From a virus, in the IMG/VR virus record IMGVR_UViG_3300034061_002014, positions 1-35,805 of that record: a DNA stretch of 35,805 bases, one strand, 5' to 3'. How positions within the stretch are numbered: the first letter of the stretch is position 1; each line of letters starts with the position of its first letter. Made by a program: the position numbers and the translations under genes. The notes below the pieces were generated by a model, which was given only the letters and a program-made list of their open reading frames with translations, was not told the origin of the DNA and ran no database searches. Shown in pieces: positions 21,681-28,553 of this stretch.

Positions 21681-24032
21681 TTAAAAAGGTGCTTCGGTTA
21701 GTTTTAAATCAATAGAGAACCAACGCTCATGATGCGACTTTCCTTCATTGTAATCATGGTTGACATAGACTGCATAACTTTCTACCCACTTTTTAAACTT
21801 TTTATTGGTTAGCCACTTCTTATAGTCTTGATACTCGTTGGTAAAGTTATCGAATATTGTAGTTTTATTTAGACGCTCGTTGTGCGCTATCGCTCCGTCC
21901 TTTGTCCATTCGTAGAACTCAAATGAAGTTTCTTTTATAAACTTTCTTACAACAAGGTTATTGAATTCATTTTGAACTAAGCCGTTTGTCAAATAATACT
22001 GCAAACAATTAACCATGTAGCTGTCAAACCTTGCCCATTCGCTTTCGCTCCAGTCATCAAAAAGTAAATGCCCGAAGTGGTCTAATGGTGTACGGTTAGC
22101 ACTAAAGTAGCTACTCATCTCAATCTCAAACTTTCTGCGCTCAAATGAACCACCAACACCACCAACGGTGTAATTAGTTGTGATTAATATTTTCGGACTT
22201 TTTTGGATGGGTAGTTTAATTGCATCCTGTCCTTTGTACTCTAGTGTTATTCCTTCCGTTATTAAGCTAAAAAGACTTTCAAAACTAAAGTTCTTTTTAA
22301 CATCGTCAAATACTAATAGTTGGCAATCGGTTGAAACGGTTTGATAGGGGAATGACTTATTAAATTCAAATGTCTTGCCGTCAATCATGCTGACCTTTTT
22401 CATTTTGGCTATGGCGTTCCAAAATAACCCCTTACCACTTCCCCCATTCGGGTTCTCGCTTATTGTTTCGTCATTAAAAATAATCGCTTTATTATTTGCG
22501 GACGTCTTAAAGGTGTGAAGGAGATAGCCAATCACTGACTTAAATGTGTTATACTTTTGGATGTCCTTGCCACTAACTAACCAGATGAACTCTCTGAATA
22601 TAGCTGGGTGATGATCCGTTTCAGTAAACTCACGGTTTATAATTTGGTTCTTCCAAACATAGCCGTTTAACTTTAGATAGTCTATTTGTTCTACTCCGTC
22701 CTTAGTTACTCTCAAAGCGCAGTTGGAATAGTAAATAAAGCATTCGGTTGGTGTATCTTCTTTTAGCTGAATGTCGGCTGACTTCAAAAAAGATAAATAG
22801 TTTGGTGTAAAAAATTGTGGATTTCCTGCAATGTAGTCGTAAGGCTTCGCCCCTATTTTATCGTTGCTCAATAAATAATCGAGTACAAAATCTTTGATTT
22901 TCTTTTCGTTGGTTTCCTCAATAAAGTTCTGTTCTTTCCGAATAAATGTGTAAGTGTTGCCATTTGCTGGGTAATACTTCATGAAGTTGTTTTGCTCGAG
23001 CCACCTTTTGAACTTTAGCGGACTTAATATAATTCGCCCTTTGTCGGTTATGTTCCAAAACTCATCTACCTCCATCGACCCCTTTACTCGTTCAATAGTT
23101 TCTAAGTCTTGGATTTCGATGTTATCACGTTGGAGCGATGCTTTGATTTGCTTTGGGTTCTTGCCACTTAGTATTTGCTTTTCGATGGAAGAACGGATTT
23201 GACTATCCTCAAAGAACCTCGTGTTAAACGTATTCTTACCACGTTTATAGGCTGAATTACATATCTGCTCAATCTCACTACTATCAAAGTCGCTTTCTTC
23301 GTATTTTAATAGCTGTGATAGTGCTGTATGCTTTCCGATGCCAAAGTCATTAAAAGCCATTGCCAATTTAAACAAGTCATTGTTTCTGCTTCCGTTTTGT
23401 AGGCTGTACTTTTTATTGAACCATTTAAAAAGGTTATCCAATATTTGACTTTCGGAACTCATAGGAACAACAACATCAACGTGCTGTTTACCTATTTCGG
23501 TGTATTCCTCCAACTCAATCGCATCCCATTGTATAGCGTTTGTGTTGATGTATATTTCGGGGTCATAACTTTCAAAACAAAATCGGCATATATCTTTGCA
23601 AGACTTATCGAAGTTGGCGCAATTAAAATGACTTTCTAAAGCGTTAAAATAAAGGGTAAAGTTTTCCGCATCCTTTGGTATTTTAACCAATGCTTTTACA
23701 CCAAGTGCTGAAGGAGAAATAAAAGCAGCATAAACAAACGGTTCATTACTTAGTAGCTTCTTATATTCTACTGCTTCGGCTTCGGTTTTGAATTTATCAA
23801 AGTCAAGTATTAAGAACCCCGAAGGTTCGATTAATCCACTTGCTGACCTTGTGGTGAATGTGCCATTAAAGCAAACACCTGGTAAGGACTTCTTATCCTT
23901 TTCGTCTTTTGTTTTGCGATACTTTAGGACTTTGTCTTTGCTTTCGCCTTGTTTAATTCTGTTAAGGCAAAAGTCAACCGACCTTTGGAAAGGGTTGGCA
24001 ACGTCTGTTACCGATTTAAATATTGAAACCAT
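21681..24032 (-). CDS. VirE_N/BT4734-type primase fused to a D5-like helicase
   Basis: This 783-aa protein primes and unwinds replication DNA. The start at 24032 (MVSIFKSVTD) is chosen: the longer frame to 24197 would put a strong promoter (24127-24157) inside the gene and adds a low-complexity Cys/His-rich stretch. The N-terminal domain holds FLILDFDKFK near 73-82 and AAFISPSALGVKALVK near 102-117, the acidic and Ser/Lys motifs of the BT4734-like primase. A helicase domain has Walker A NPNGGSGKGLF near 527-537, Walker B QLLVFDDV near 571-578 and ILITTNYTVGGVGGSFERR near 617-635, as in D5/DUF5906 helicases. The candidate origin (24185-24354) lies directly upstream. Confidence 0.85.
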   Translation of the reverse strand: MVSIFKSVTDVANPFQRSVDFCLNRIKQGESKDKVLKYRKTKDEKDKKSLPGVCFNGTFTTRSASGLIEPSGFLILDFDKFKTEAEAVEYKKLLSNEPFVYAAFISPSALGVKALVKIPKDAENFTLYFNALESHFNCANFDKSCKDICRFCFESYDPEIYINTNAIQWDAIELEEYTEIGKQHVDVVVPMSSESQILDNLFKWFNKKYSLQNGSRNNDLFKLAMAFNDFGIGKHTALSQLLKYEESDFDSSEIEQICNSAYKRGKNTFNTRFFEDSQIRSSIEKQILSGKNPKQIKASLQRDNIEIQDLETIERVKGSMEVDEFWNITDKGRIILSPLKFKRWLEQNNFMKYYPANGNTYTFIRKEQNFIEETNEKKIKDFVLDYLLSNDKIGAKPYDYIAGNPQFFTPNYLSFLKSADIQLKEDTPTECFIYYSNCALRVTKDGVEQIDYLKLNGYVWKNQIINREFTETDHHPAIFREFIWLVSGKDIQKYNTFKSVIGYLLHTFKTSANNKAIIFNDETISENPNGGSGKGLFWNAIAKMKKVSMIDGKTFEFNKSFPYQTVSTDCQLLVFDDVKKNFSFESLFSLITEGITLEYKGQDAIKLPIQKSPKILITTNYTVGGVGGSFERRKFEIEMSSYFSANRTPLDHFGHLLFDDWSESEWARFDSYMVNCLQYYLTNGLVQNEFNNLVVRKFIKETSFEFYEWTKDGAIAHNERLNKTTIFDNFTNEYQDYKKWLTNKKFKKWVESYAVYVNHDYNEGKSHHERWFSIDLKLTEAPF

Positions 24033-24126
24033 AGTAGAAAAAAAGTGCCCCAAAGAATACAAGTGATGCAAGCACAAGTATTCGATGAGGCAATAAGTTT
24101 GGAATTGTATCTTGCATATACAGTGG

Positions 24127-24157
24127 CAAAAATATAAATTGACAATTAATAAACAAA
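24127..24157 (-). promoter_or_regulatory. Promoter of the primase/helicase block
   Basis: On the minus strand TTTG (24157-24154), 19-bp spacer, TATTTTTG (24134-24127). Predicted start near 24120, giving an 88-nt leader before 24032. Confidence 0.7.
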
Positions 24158-24184
24158 CTATTTGTAAAATATATTTTTTGCGGC

Positions 24185-24354
24185 ACGTTTGCGCCAATTT
24201 AACAAATTCATAAAATATTGATTTTCAACTGCTTAAATAGTTTTGCGCCGATAATCCGATTATTTTCGGGAAAACTTCTGGAAAAAACGTGATTTTGGAA
24301 AAACGTGATTTCTATAAAAGAAAATAGGAAAAGCAGGTGAATAATTGGCGCAAA
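24185..24354. other. Repeat-rich non-coding segment, candidate replication origin or operator region
   Basis: The segment between the primase promoter and the upstream terminator has no gene. It holds TTTGCGCCAATT at 24188-24199, a second TTTGCGCC at 24242-24249, and the inverted form AATTGGCGCAAA at 24343-24354. There is also a palindrome ATAATC-C-GATTAT at 24251-24263 and two direct repeats AAAAACGTGATTT at 24283-24295 and 24299-24311, 16 bp apart, in AT-rich surroundings. These features are typical of origins and of complex operators. Which of the two it is cannot be told from sequence. Confidence 0.55.
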
Positions 24355-24383
24355 TAAAAAACCCCCGATTGTGGTCGAGGGTT
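24355..24383 (-). terminator. Intrinsic terminator of the early operon
   Basis: On the minus strand AACCCTCGA pairs with TCGGGGGTT (one G-T pair), 6-nt loop CCACAA, followed by a T tract. It lies 24 nt below the stop at 24408. Confidence 0.9.
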
Positions 24384-24407
24384 AATGCATGGTCAAGTAA
24401 TCAATGA

Positions 24408-24758
24408 TTAATACTTCACCTTAATCAAGTCCGTAAAATCCTTTTCAAGTTCCAAAACCTTATCAGTAGGTAAGAAAAACAAACGCTCGTTGATGCTGGT
24501 CACGGCTCTTATTTTCTCATCGCTGTTTTCGATTTCGGCACGGATCACCTTTTGGCTTTCAATACCAACGTACGAAAGTAATTGATTAACTCCAGTAGTG
24601 TAGGCAACTTTCAAACGGTGCAGGACATTTTTAACTCCGCTGTTCCCAGTTAGTTTTAAATAATAATCATGCTCGATGTTAAGCATCTTCGAGTAGTATA
24701 GTTGTCGGAAGATTGACGCTGTCAGTTGGTTGAGGTGTTGTTCCTGTTGCTCTGTCAT
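24408..24758 (-). CDS. Hypothetical early protein, last gene of the early operon
   Basis: This 116-aa protein is mostly helical (MTEQQEQHLNQLTASIFRQL, later AEIENSDEKIRAVTSINERL). No membrane segment or motif is recognised. It overlaps the 86-aa gene by 80 nt in another frame, an unusually long overlap for this genome. The leader contains AACCAAATAAACCAAGC, similar to other early genes. Function unknown. Confidence 0.55.
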   Translation of the reverse strand: MTEQQEQHLNQLTASIFRQLYYSKMLNIEHDYYLKLTGNSGVKNVLHRLKVAYTTGVNQLLSYVGIESQKVIRAEIENSDEKIRAVTSINERLFFLPTDKVLELEKDFTDLIKVKY

Positions 24759-24939
24759 TTTGTTTAGCTTGGTTTATTTGGTTATAATTTTCAATAATGT
24801 GTCGTAATTCTTCAAAGCAAATGTTCAAAGTTTTGCGTATTTCTTCCCAGTCGGTGCCAACCTTTCGCATTTCAAAGGCTTTTTTGTTGGCAATTAGTTC
24901 GACATGGTAAGGCTTGGTGAAATCTCTACGGTAACTCAT
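24679..24939 (-). CDS. Hypothetical early protein
   Basis: This 86-aa protein has a helical centre (NKKAFEMRKVGTDWEEIRK, NICFEELRHIIENYNQ) and a Thr/Pro-rich, likely disordered end (TGTTPQPTDSVNLPTTI) that is the part overlapping the next gene. Its start overlaps the Gp157-like gene by 4 nt. Family not recognised; it may act with the ERF/Gp157 recombination proteins by position. Confidence 0.55.
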   Translation of the reverse strand: MSYRRDFTKPYHVELIANKKAFEMRKVGTDWEEIRKTLNICFEELRHIIENYNQINQAKQNDRATGTTPQPTDSVNLPTTILLEDA

Positions 24940-25421
24940 TTGACTTGTAGATTTTGCTTTTCAATAATGATTGCACCCTCAACAAGTAAACCGCTTTCAA
25001 TATCGCTTTTGATGGATGTTTTGTTTACGGTTGGTTTGTAATCAAAATATTTAGCGTCAAGTAAACTTTCATCGCTAATATGCACCGACTTTGACGAACG
25101 GAAGGACATTTTGACTAAAGGTGTCTTTACTTCGCTCAATTCGTATTTCTGCATAGCAAATCCGATAGTTTCCTTTAGTTTAGCTGTTGCACTATCAATG
25201 CCGTCTTTCATAGCCTTTAATCGCTTTATTTCAGCGTCTATTGCTTTGCTGTCTGCTTCGTTGGATAGTATCACCAATCCGTAGTTAGCGGATTTCTCCG
25301 CCAACTCGGTTTGAGTGATTGCTAACTTATTAAACAATTCGTCTGATATTTCGCCTTGTGATGCGATTAATTCATCATTTATGGCTTGTAGTTCCTGGTC
25401 GATGTGGTATAAGGCTCTCAT
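24936..25421 (-). CDS. Siphovirus Gp157-like protein
   Basis: This 161-aa protein matches the Gp157 pattern: a long coiled-coil first half (residues 1-95, with ELQAINDELIASQGEI, AEIKRLKAMKDGIDSA), then the KLKETIGFAMQKYELSEVKT stretch and the beta-rich end with FRSSKSVHISDESLL and IIIEKQNLQVK. Members of the family occur in phage recombination clusters. It overlaps the ERF gene by one base. Its precise biochemical role is unproven. Confidence 0.75.
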   Translation of the reverse strand: MRALYHIDQELQAINDELIASQGEISDELFNKLAITQTELAEKSANYGLVILSNEADSKAIDAEIKRLKAMKDGIDSATAKLKETIGFAMQKYELSEVKTPLVKMSFRSSKSVHISDESLLDAKYFDYKPTVNKTSIKSDIESGLLVEGAIIIEKQNLQVK

Positions 25422-25975
25422 TATTTTTTTACTTTTAGGTTCAACAATTCATTTTCCATTGGTTCAAGTAACTGAAACTTTGCTTTCACTTGGTCAATCG
25501 TTGCTTTGCCTTGCAGCAATGCGTTTGTTACGTTGGTAAAGTCAATCGTGCCACGTTCTAAGAATGGTTTGGCAACTGGTTTAGGTTGTGAAGCAATGTT
25601 GCCATCATCATCATCTGCACCTACGTTTAGAAACGATTGCATTCCGTAACGTCTAGCGTAAGTAATTCCGCTCCCCTGCGCTTGTGCATCATCTTTTTTG
25701 CCGAATAGTATTTCAGTTTCGCAACTCATCCACTCGCCACTTTCGTGGATTAAAATAGTTTCAACATAATTCTTGCCATCAATCGTAATTGTTGGCTGTA
25801 ATAGCGTTATGCCGTTGGCTTGAAGCGATGGCATACACGCCTCACGAATAGAGTTAAGGTCTGCGTACTTGCTTTTGAAAAATGGATTTTTAGCATCCTT
25901 AATCGCTGTTCCCATTGCGCCTTGTGCCTTTAATAAAGCAGAAGCAATCTTTGTAATTGTTGGTGATGTTTTCAT
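25421..25975 (-). CDS. erf: ERF-type single-strand annealing recombinase
   Basis: This 184-aa protein anneals single DNA strands. It carries the ERF hallmarks: LLKAQGAMGTAIKDAKNPFF, KSKYADLNSIREACMPSL, then ANGITLLQPTI, and the GSGITYARRYGMQSFLNVGADDDDGN core (residues about 100-125). The length is close to the conserved core; the C terminus is short. Start at 25975 has the shared leader AACCAAACCAAATAAACC. Neighbours Gp157-like, SSB-like and VRR-NUC proteins make up a recombination set. Confidence 0.9.
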   Translation of the reverse strand: MKTSPTITKIASALLKAQGAMGTAIKDAKNPFFKSKYADLNSIREACMPSLQANGITLLQPTITIDGKNYVETILIHESGEWMSCETEILFGKKDDAQAQGSGITYARRYGMQSFLNVGADDDDGNIASQPKPVAKPFLERGTIDFTNVTNALLQGKATIDQVKAKFQLLEPMENELLNLKVKK

Positions 25976-25999
25976 AGGTTTATTTGGTTTGGTTAATAA

Positions 26000-26284
26000 T
26001 TAAAATGGAAGGTGGTGATCATCATCAGTTGCACTCGCTGAGGTTGCTGGTGCTTTGTAATCGCTTTTAGGTTGCCATTCGTTTAGCACCGCATAATGTG
26101 TGTTACCGTTCTTGTCGGCTTCCTTTCTACGTAGCAAATCAATGTTCACGTACCCTTTTGCGTTGGTATGTTTGTTTAGTTCTTCGATTAATGTTTTGGC
26201 GTTAATTGATACGCTCACCACTTCACCGAATTTGGTTTCTTTGACTTTGATAAATAGTCCGTTGATGTAGGTCTTGTCTGACAT
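26000..26284 (-). CDS. Small protein with SSB-like acidic tail, putative ssDNA-binding protein
   Basis: This 94-aa protein has a strand-rich body (MSDKTYINGLFIKVKETKFG, VSVSINAKTLIEELNKH, THYAVLNEWQPK) and ends in ATDDDHHLPF, which resembles the acidic tip (DDDxxF) by which single-strand binding proteins recruit partners. It lies between an early gene and the ERF gene. The fold is not clearly an OB fold at this length, so the function is suggested only by the tail and the neighbours. Confidence 0.6.
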   Translation of the reverse strand: MSDKTYINGLFIKVKETKFGEVVSVSINAKTLIEELNKHTNAKGYVNIDLLRRKEADKNGNTHYAVLNEWQPKSDYKAPATSASATDDDHHLPF

Positions 26285-26295
26285 TTGTTTATGGT

Positions 26296-26511
26296 TTAAT
26301 TGTTAAAAAAGAAATCAAATTGACCGTAATAAAAATCAACTGCAATTCTTACATTGTAAGATTTTGCTTTATTGATTATATCGCTTAGGCTGTGCGAATT
26401 TACCCACGTTTTGCATTTTGGTTTAGCGTAGTAAAATTCAACATTGGAGCAACTTACTATTGGCGTAAATTTATCGCCTAGTATGTCTTGAATGATTTGT
26501 AGTTTGTTCAT
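26296..26511 (-). CDS. Hypothetical early protein
   Basis: This 71-aa protein (MNKLQIIQDILGDKFTPIVS) has a small alpha/beta look and ends in FYYGQFDFFFNN. The start at 26511 is used rather than 26535, since the latter would lie on the promoter -7 box (26533-26540) and the leader CTAAACCAAACCACTATG fits the early set. Family not recognised. Confidence 0.6.
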   Translation of the reverse strand: MNKLQIIQDILGDKFTPIVSCSNVEFYYAKPKCKTWVNSHSLSDIINKAKSYNVRIAVDFYYGQFDFFFNN

Positions 26512-26532
26512 AGTGGTTTGGTTTAGTTGATG

Positions 26533-26561
26533 CAAAAATATAAAAATAAATTAAAATCAAA
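26533..26561 (-). promoter_or_regulatory. Possible promoter of the SSB-like/ERF group
   Basis: On the minus strand TTTG (26561-26558), 17-bp spacer, TATTTTTG (26540-26533). The spacer is shorter than usual. The upstream AAAGTTTAAAAAAACTTTG is a near copy of the A/T boxes found before other early promoters. Confidence 0.5.
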
Positions 26562-26599
26562 GTTTTTTTAAACTTTATTTTTTGCTAGTATTTTACCTA

Positions 26600-26914
26600 T
26601 CAGATTAAATTTAGCAACTCTATAATCATATCATTTTCAGAAATAAATTCTTTAGAAAAAATTGTTTTGTATTCAGCTCTGTGAGAATGTTGATGATAGT
26701 TAGGGTAGTAATCATCTTTATAGTTAACGCCATAATTTGCTCTACATTTATAACAATATTCAATGCATTTAATTACTTCAATATAATACTTAACGTGCCA
26801 TCCATATCCGTTTATAGCATCGACATATCCAACAATCAATTTTACTTGTAATTCTTTTTTTGCTAACTTAGATAAAACTTCGCCTAAAATTTGGTTATCC
26901 ACTTTGCGTATCAT
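26600..26914 (-). CDS. Hypothetical early protein
   Basis: This 104-aa protein is rich in Tyr, Lys and Ile (IEVIKCIEYCYKCRANYGVN, YKDDYYPNYHQHSHRAEYK) with a Cys pair in CYKC. AT-rich codon use suggests a recent or less adapted gene compared with its neighbours. No membrane segment or known motif. Confidence 0.5.
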   Translation of the reverse strand: MIRKVDNQILGEVLSKLAKKELQVKLIVGYVDAINGYGWHVKYYIEVIKCIEYCYKCRANYGVNYKDDYYPNYHQHSHRAEYKTIFSKEFISENDMIIELLNLI

Positions 26915-26932
26915 TTTTATTTAGTTTTTTGG

Positions 26933-27190
26933 TTAGCAATCATACTCACGTTCTGGCATTCGTCCGTTCTTAATAAAGAAAATCTGTTGACGTTCCTCAG
27001 CTATCTCATCGCTGTCTTTGCCGTTCTCAATCGCTTCTTCAACTTGCTTTAATTCGGGTGAACTTTTAACTTCTGAAACGGTTTCATCTTGTAACCACTT
27101 GGTGACGTTGTGCAGGAATAGTTGTTTGTCGGCTACTTCATACCATCCGCAGTAAAGGTTGCCATTAAGTTCGATTTCAAATTTTTTCAT
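26933..27190 (-). CDS. Hypothetical early protein
   Basis: This 85-aa protein (MKKFEIELNGNLYCGWYEVA) has an acidic, helical C-terminal half (VEEAIENGKDSDEIAEERQQ). It has the leader AAACCAAACTATG shared by early genes and lies in the early operon. Function unknown. Confidence 0.6.
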   Translation of the reverse strand: MKKFEIELNGNLYCGWYEVADKQLFLHNVTKWLQDETVSEVKSSPELKQVEEAIENGKDSDEIAEERQQIFFIKNGRMPEREYDC

Positions 27191-27254
27191 AGTTTGGTTT
27201 TTTTATTTAGTTTTGCATTAATACTTTTTCATAGGGGTATTTGGTTAAGAATTT

Positions 27255-27279
27255 GGGCGGCTGGTTACCGCCCTTTTTT
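27255..27279 (+). terminator. Hairpin with U tract in the plus direction
   Basis: GGGCGG (27255-27260) and CCGCCC (27268-27273) form a 6-bp GC stem with a 7-nt loop, followed by TTTTTT. It is a proper terminator only in the plus direction, yet no plus-strand gene is seen here, so it may end a short antisense RNA or be a processing hairpin after the 40-aa gene. Confidence 0.5.
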
Positions 27280-27400
27280 ATATGCCTTTGATGTAACAAA
27301 GCAAAGCGATTGAACCACTTGCTGCTGCTGCATAAATAAGCAACTGAATGACTGGATTAACCTCGTTCCAATTCTTTAGGATGTGCAGGATAAACTTCAT
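27278..27400 (-). CDS. 40-aa small membrane protein
   Basis: This short frame (MKFILHILKNWNEVNPVIQL, then a hydrophobic IYAAAASGSIALLCYIKGI) encodes one transmembrane helix at about residues 17-37. Its ATG overlaps the stop of the gene above (ATGA), which is strong sign that it is translated by coupling. It ends at the hairpin 27255-27279. It could be a small regulator of membrane proteins. No family recognised. Confidence 0.6.
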   Translation of the reverse strand: MKFILHILKNWNEVNPVIQLLIYAAAASGSIALLCYIKGI

Positions 27401-27606
27401 AGCTTTGATTTTTTAAAGTTAGCTAAAATGTCCATCGCAGTCCTCGCCCCTTGTTCCATCATTGGCAATGCTTCGGGTAGCCATGCGTTTCCTGTGCGAT
27501 GCTTTTTAGCCGCTAGTATTCGGCTATTAAAATAAGTCAAAGCCATTTCGACTTCACTTTCTGTGCGGTCTTTTAGGTAGCTATATGCTTCGATTGTATT
27601 GCTCAT
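27397..27606 (-). CDS. Hypothetical early protein
   Basis: This 69-aa protein (MSNTIEAYSYLKDRTESEVE) is mostly helical, with AALTYF-like helix (MALTYFNSRILAAKKHRTGN) and MMEQGARTAMDIL. The start at 27606 overlaps the stop of the HTH gene as ATGA, so the in-frame ATG at 27633 is not needed. Its neighbour is a regulator. Function unknown. Confidence 0.6.
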   Translation of the reverse strand: MSNTIEAYSYLKDRTESEVEMALTYFNSRILAAKKHRTGNAWLPEALPMMEQGARTAMDILANFKKSKL

Positions 27607-27821
27607 TTTGTAGAATTTAAGAAGTTTAACCATGCTGTCTTTGCCTCGTTGCGCATTTCAATCATTTGCTTAATTGCTTCGTGCGCTTTCTTTGTTTTGC
27701 CGTTTAGAATGTTGTATACGGCTGTTTCGCTCACGCCTAGTGCTTTGGCTACTTGTGCGATGGTGACGTTGTACTTTGTGAGGTCGCTCCAAAGTTCTTT
27801 TAGTTGTTTGTTAGTTAGCAT
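27603..27821 (-). CDS. HTH-domain DNA-binding protein, likely early regulator
   Basis: This 72-aa protein has a helix-turn-helix at about residues 20-42 (VTIAQVAKALGVSETAVYNI) followed by LNGKTKKAHEAIKQMI, which resembles the XRE or resolvase-type HTH. It is too short for any catalytic domain. It overlaps the 55-aa gene before it and the 69-aa gene after it. It could repress early promoters or act on the origin. The HTH call is clear, the target is unknown. Confidence 0.75.
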   Translation of the reverse strand: MLTNKQLKELWSDLTKYNVTIAQVAKALGVSETAVYNILNGKTKKAHEAIKQMIEMRNEAKTAWLNFLNSTK

Positions 27822-27982
27822 TTGTTTAAGTTGTTTATACGATTAGAAAATAATTGCAGTTCGCGAATTGCGATTTGGTTTAAGAGATACACCCCTTGCA
27901 TGTATTTGTGGTGCATCTTGTCTTTTAGTGCTTGGTTGGTTAGACGTAGCACTTTATCACGTCTGTTTTGTAGTTGGCTCAT
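27815..27982 (-). CDS. 55-aa small early protein
   Basis: This frame reads MSQLQNRRDKVLRLTNQALK and continues to a helical IAIRELQLFSNRINNLNKC. It has the leader CCAAACTATG, and its stop codon overlaps the ATG of the HTH gene (ATGCTAA), so it is probably translated. It is basic and helical, with no membrane segment. Not recognised. Confidence 0.55.
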   Translation of the reverse strand: MSQLQNRRDKVLRLTNQALKDKMHHKYMQGVYLLNQIAIRELQLFSNRINNLNKC

Positions 27983-28008
27983 AGTTTGGTTTTTAGTTTG
28001 GTTTATAA

Positions 28009-28149
28009 TTAGTTTCGTTCTACTGCTCTGTAATAACCGCTTGAGTATTCGCCATCAATTACTTCACTTTCCCAATTATCTGGTACTGATTGCAAAAATT
28101 GGCTTTTAGTAATTGATTGTCCGTTGTAGTAATAGCTGTAAGTTTTCAT
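28009..28149 (-). CDS. 46-aa small early protein
   Basis: This frame (MKTYSYYYNGQSITKSQFLQ, ending YYRAVERN) has the leader AACCAAACCAAAACCAAACTATG-like repeats, the strongest example of the shared early leader. The protein is strand-rich and soluble. It lies between the 62-aa and 55-aa genes without overlap. Not recognised. Confidence 0.55.
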   Translation of the reverse strand: MKTYSYYYNGQSITKSQFLQSVPDNWESEVIDGEYSSGYYRAVERN

Positions 28150-28207
28150 AGTTTGGTTTTGGTTTGGTTTATGAGGTTGATAGGATGCCTCGCCCCTTTT
28201 GGTTTAT

Positions 28208-28396
28208 TTAGTTAATTAATAATGAAATTTGTCTTTCAGATATTTCAGTTGCTTTTTTTGTTGCAAAATCTACTGAAAATTTTAATTTAATAAGTCTTGT
28301 AAAATTCATAAACCAAATTTCTTTAGCGATAATATTTAACTCATCTTGATTCGTAATTGCTTGTTTTAAATCTTTAATTGTTAATTGAGTTTTCAT
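28208..28396 (-). CDS. 62-aa early protein, first gene of the early operon
   Basis: This protein (MKTQLTIKDLKQAITNQDEL) is small, helical and soluble, ending in KKATEISERQISLLIN. It is the first gene below the promoter near 28440 and carries the leader AACCAAAACAAAAAACAAACC before its ATG. Its position as the first early gene suggests a host-takeover or regulatory role, but nothing in the sequence shows this. Confidence 0.6.
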   Translation of the reverse strand: MKTQLTIKDLKQAITNQDELNIIAKEIWFMNFTRLIKLKFSVDFATKKATEISERQISLLIN

Positions 28397-28434
28397 AGGT
28401 TTGTTTTTTGTTTTGGTTATTTAATTTCGATATG

Positions 28435-28476
28435 CAAATCTAAAAAGGTTTATTGTATTAAAAAACTTTTTCCAAA
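28435..28476 (-). promoter_or_regulatory. Early promoter before the first early gene
   Basis: On the minus strand TAGATTTG (28442-28435) followed by CATATCG matches the -7 box. The nearest TTTG (28476-28473, in AGTTTGGAA) is 30 bp away, so the -33 contact may be a T-rich stretch in between. The upstream AAAAAAAGTTTGGAA copies the boxes at 13767 and 18882. The rest of the 28397-28553 gap is AT-rich with no hairpin terminator seen for the lysis genes. Confidence 0.55.
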
Positions 28477-28553
28477 CTTTTTTTAAACTTTTTTTTGAGC
28501 AAAAAACAATTACACAATAAAAAACGACTAAAAAAATACCCTAAAAAAAATAA

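Noticed and set aside
24033-24197. N-terminal extension of the primase-helicase with Cys/His-rich hydrophobic residues
   Set aside because: A consensus promoter (24127-24157) lies inside it and the primase fold begins at the ATG at 24032.
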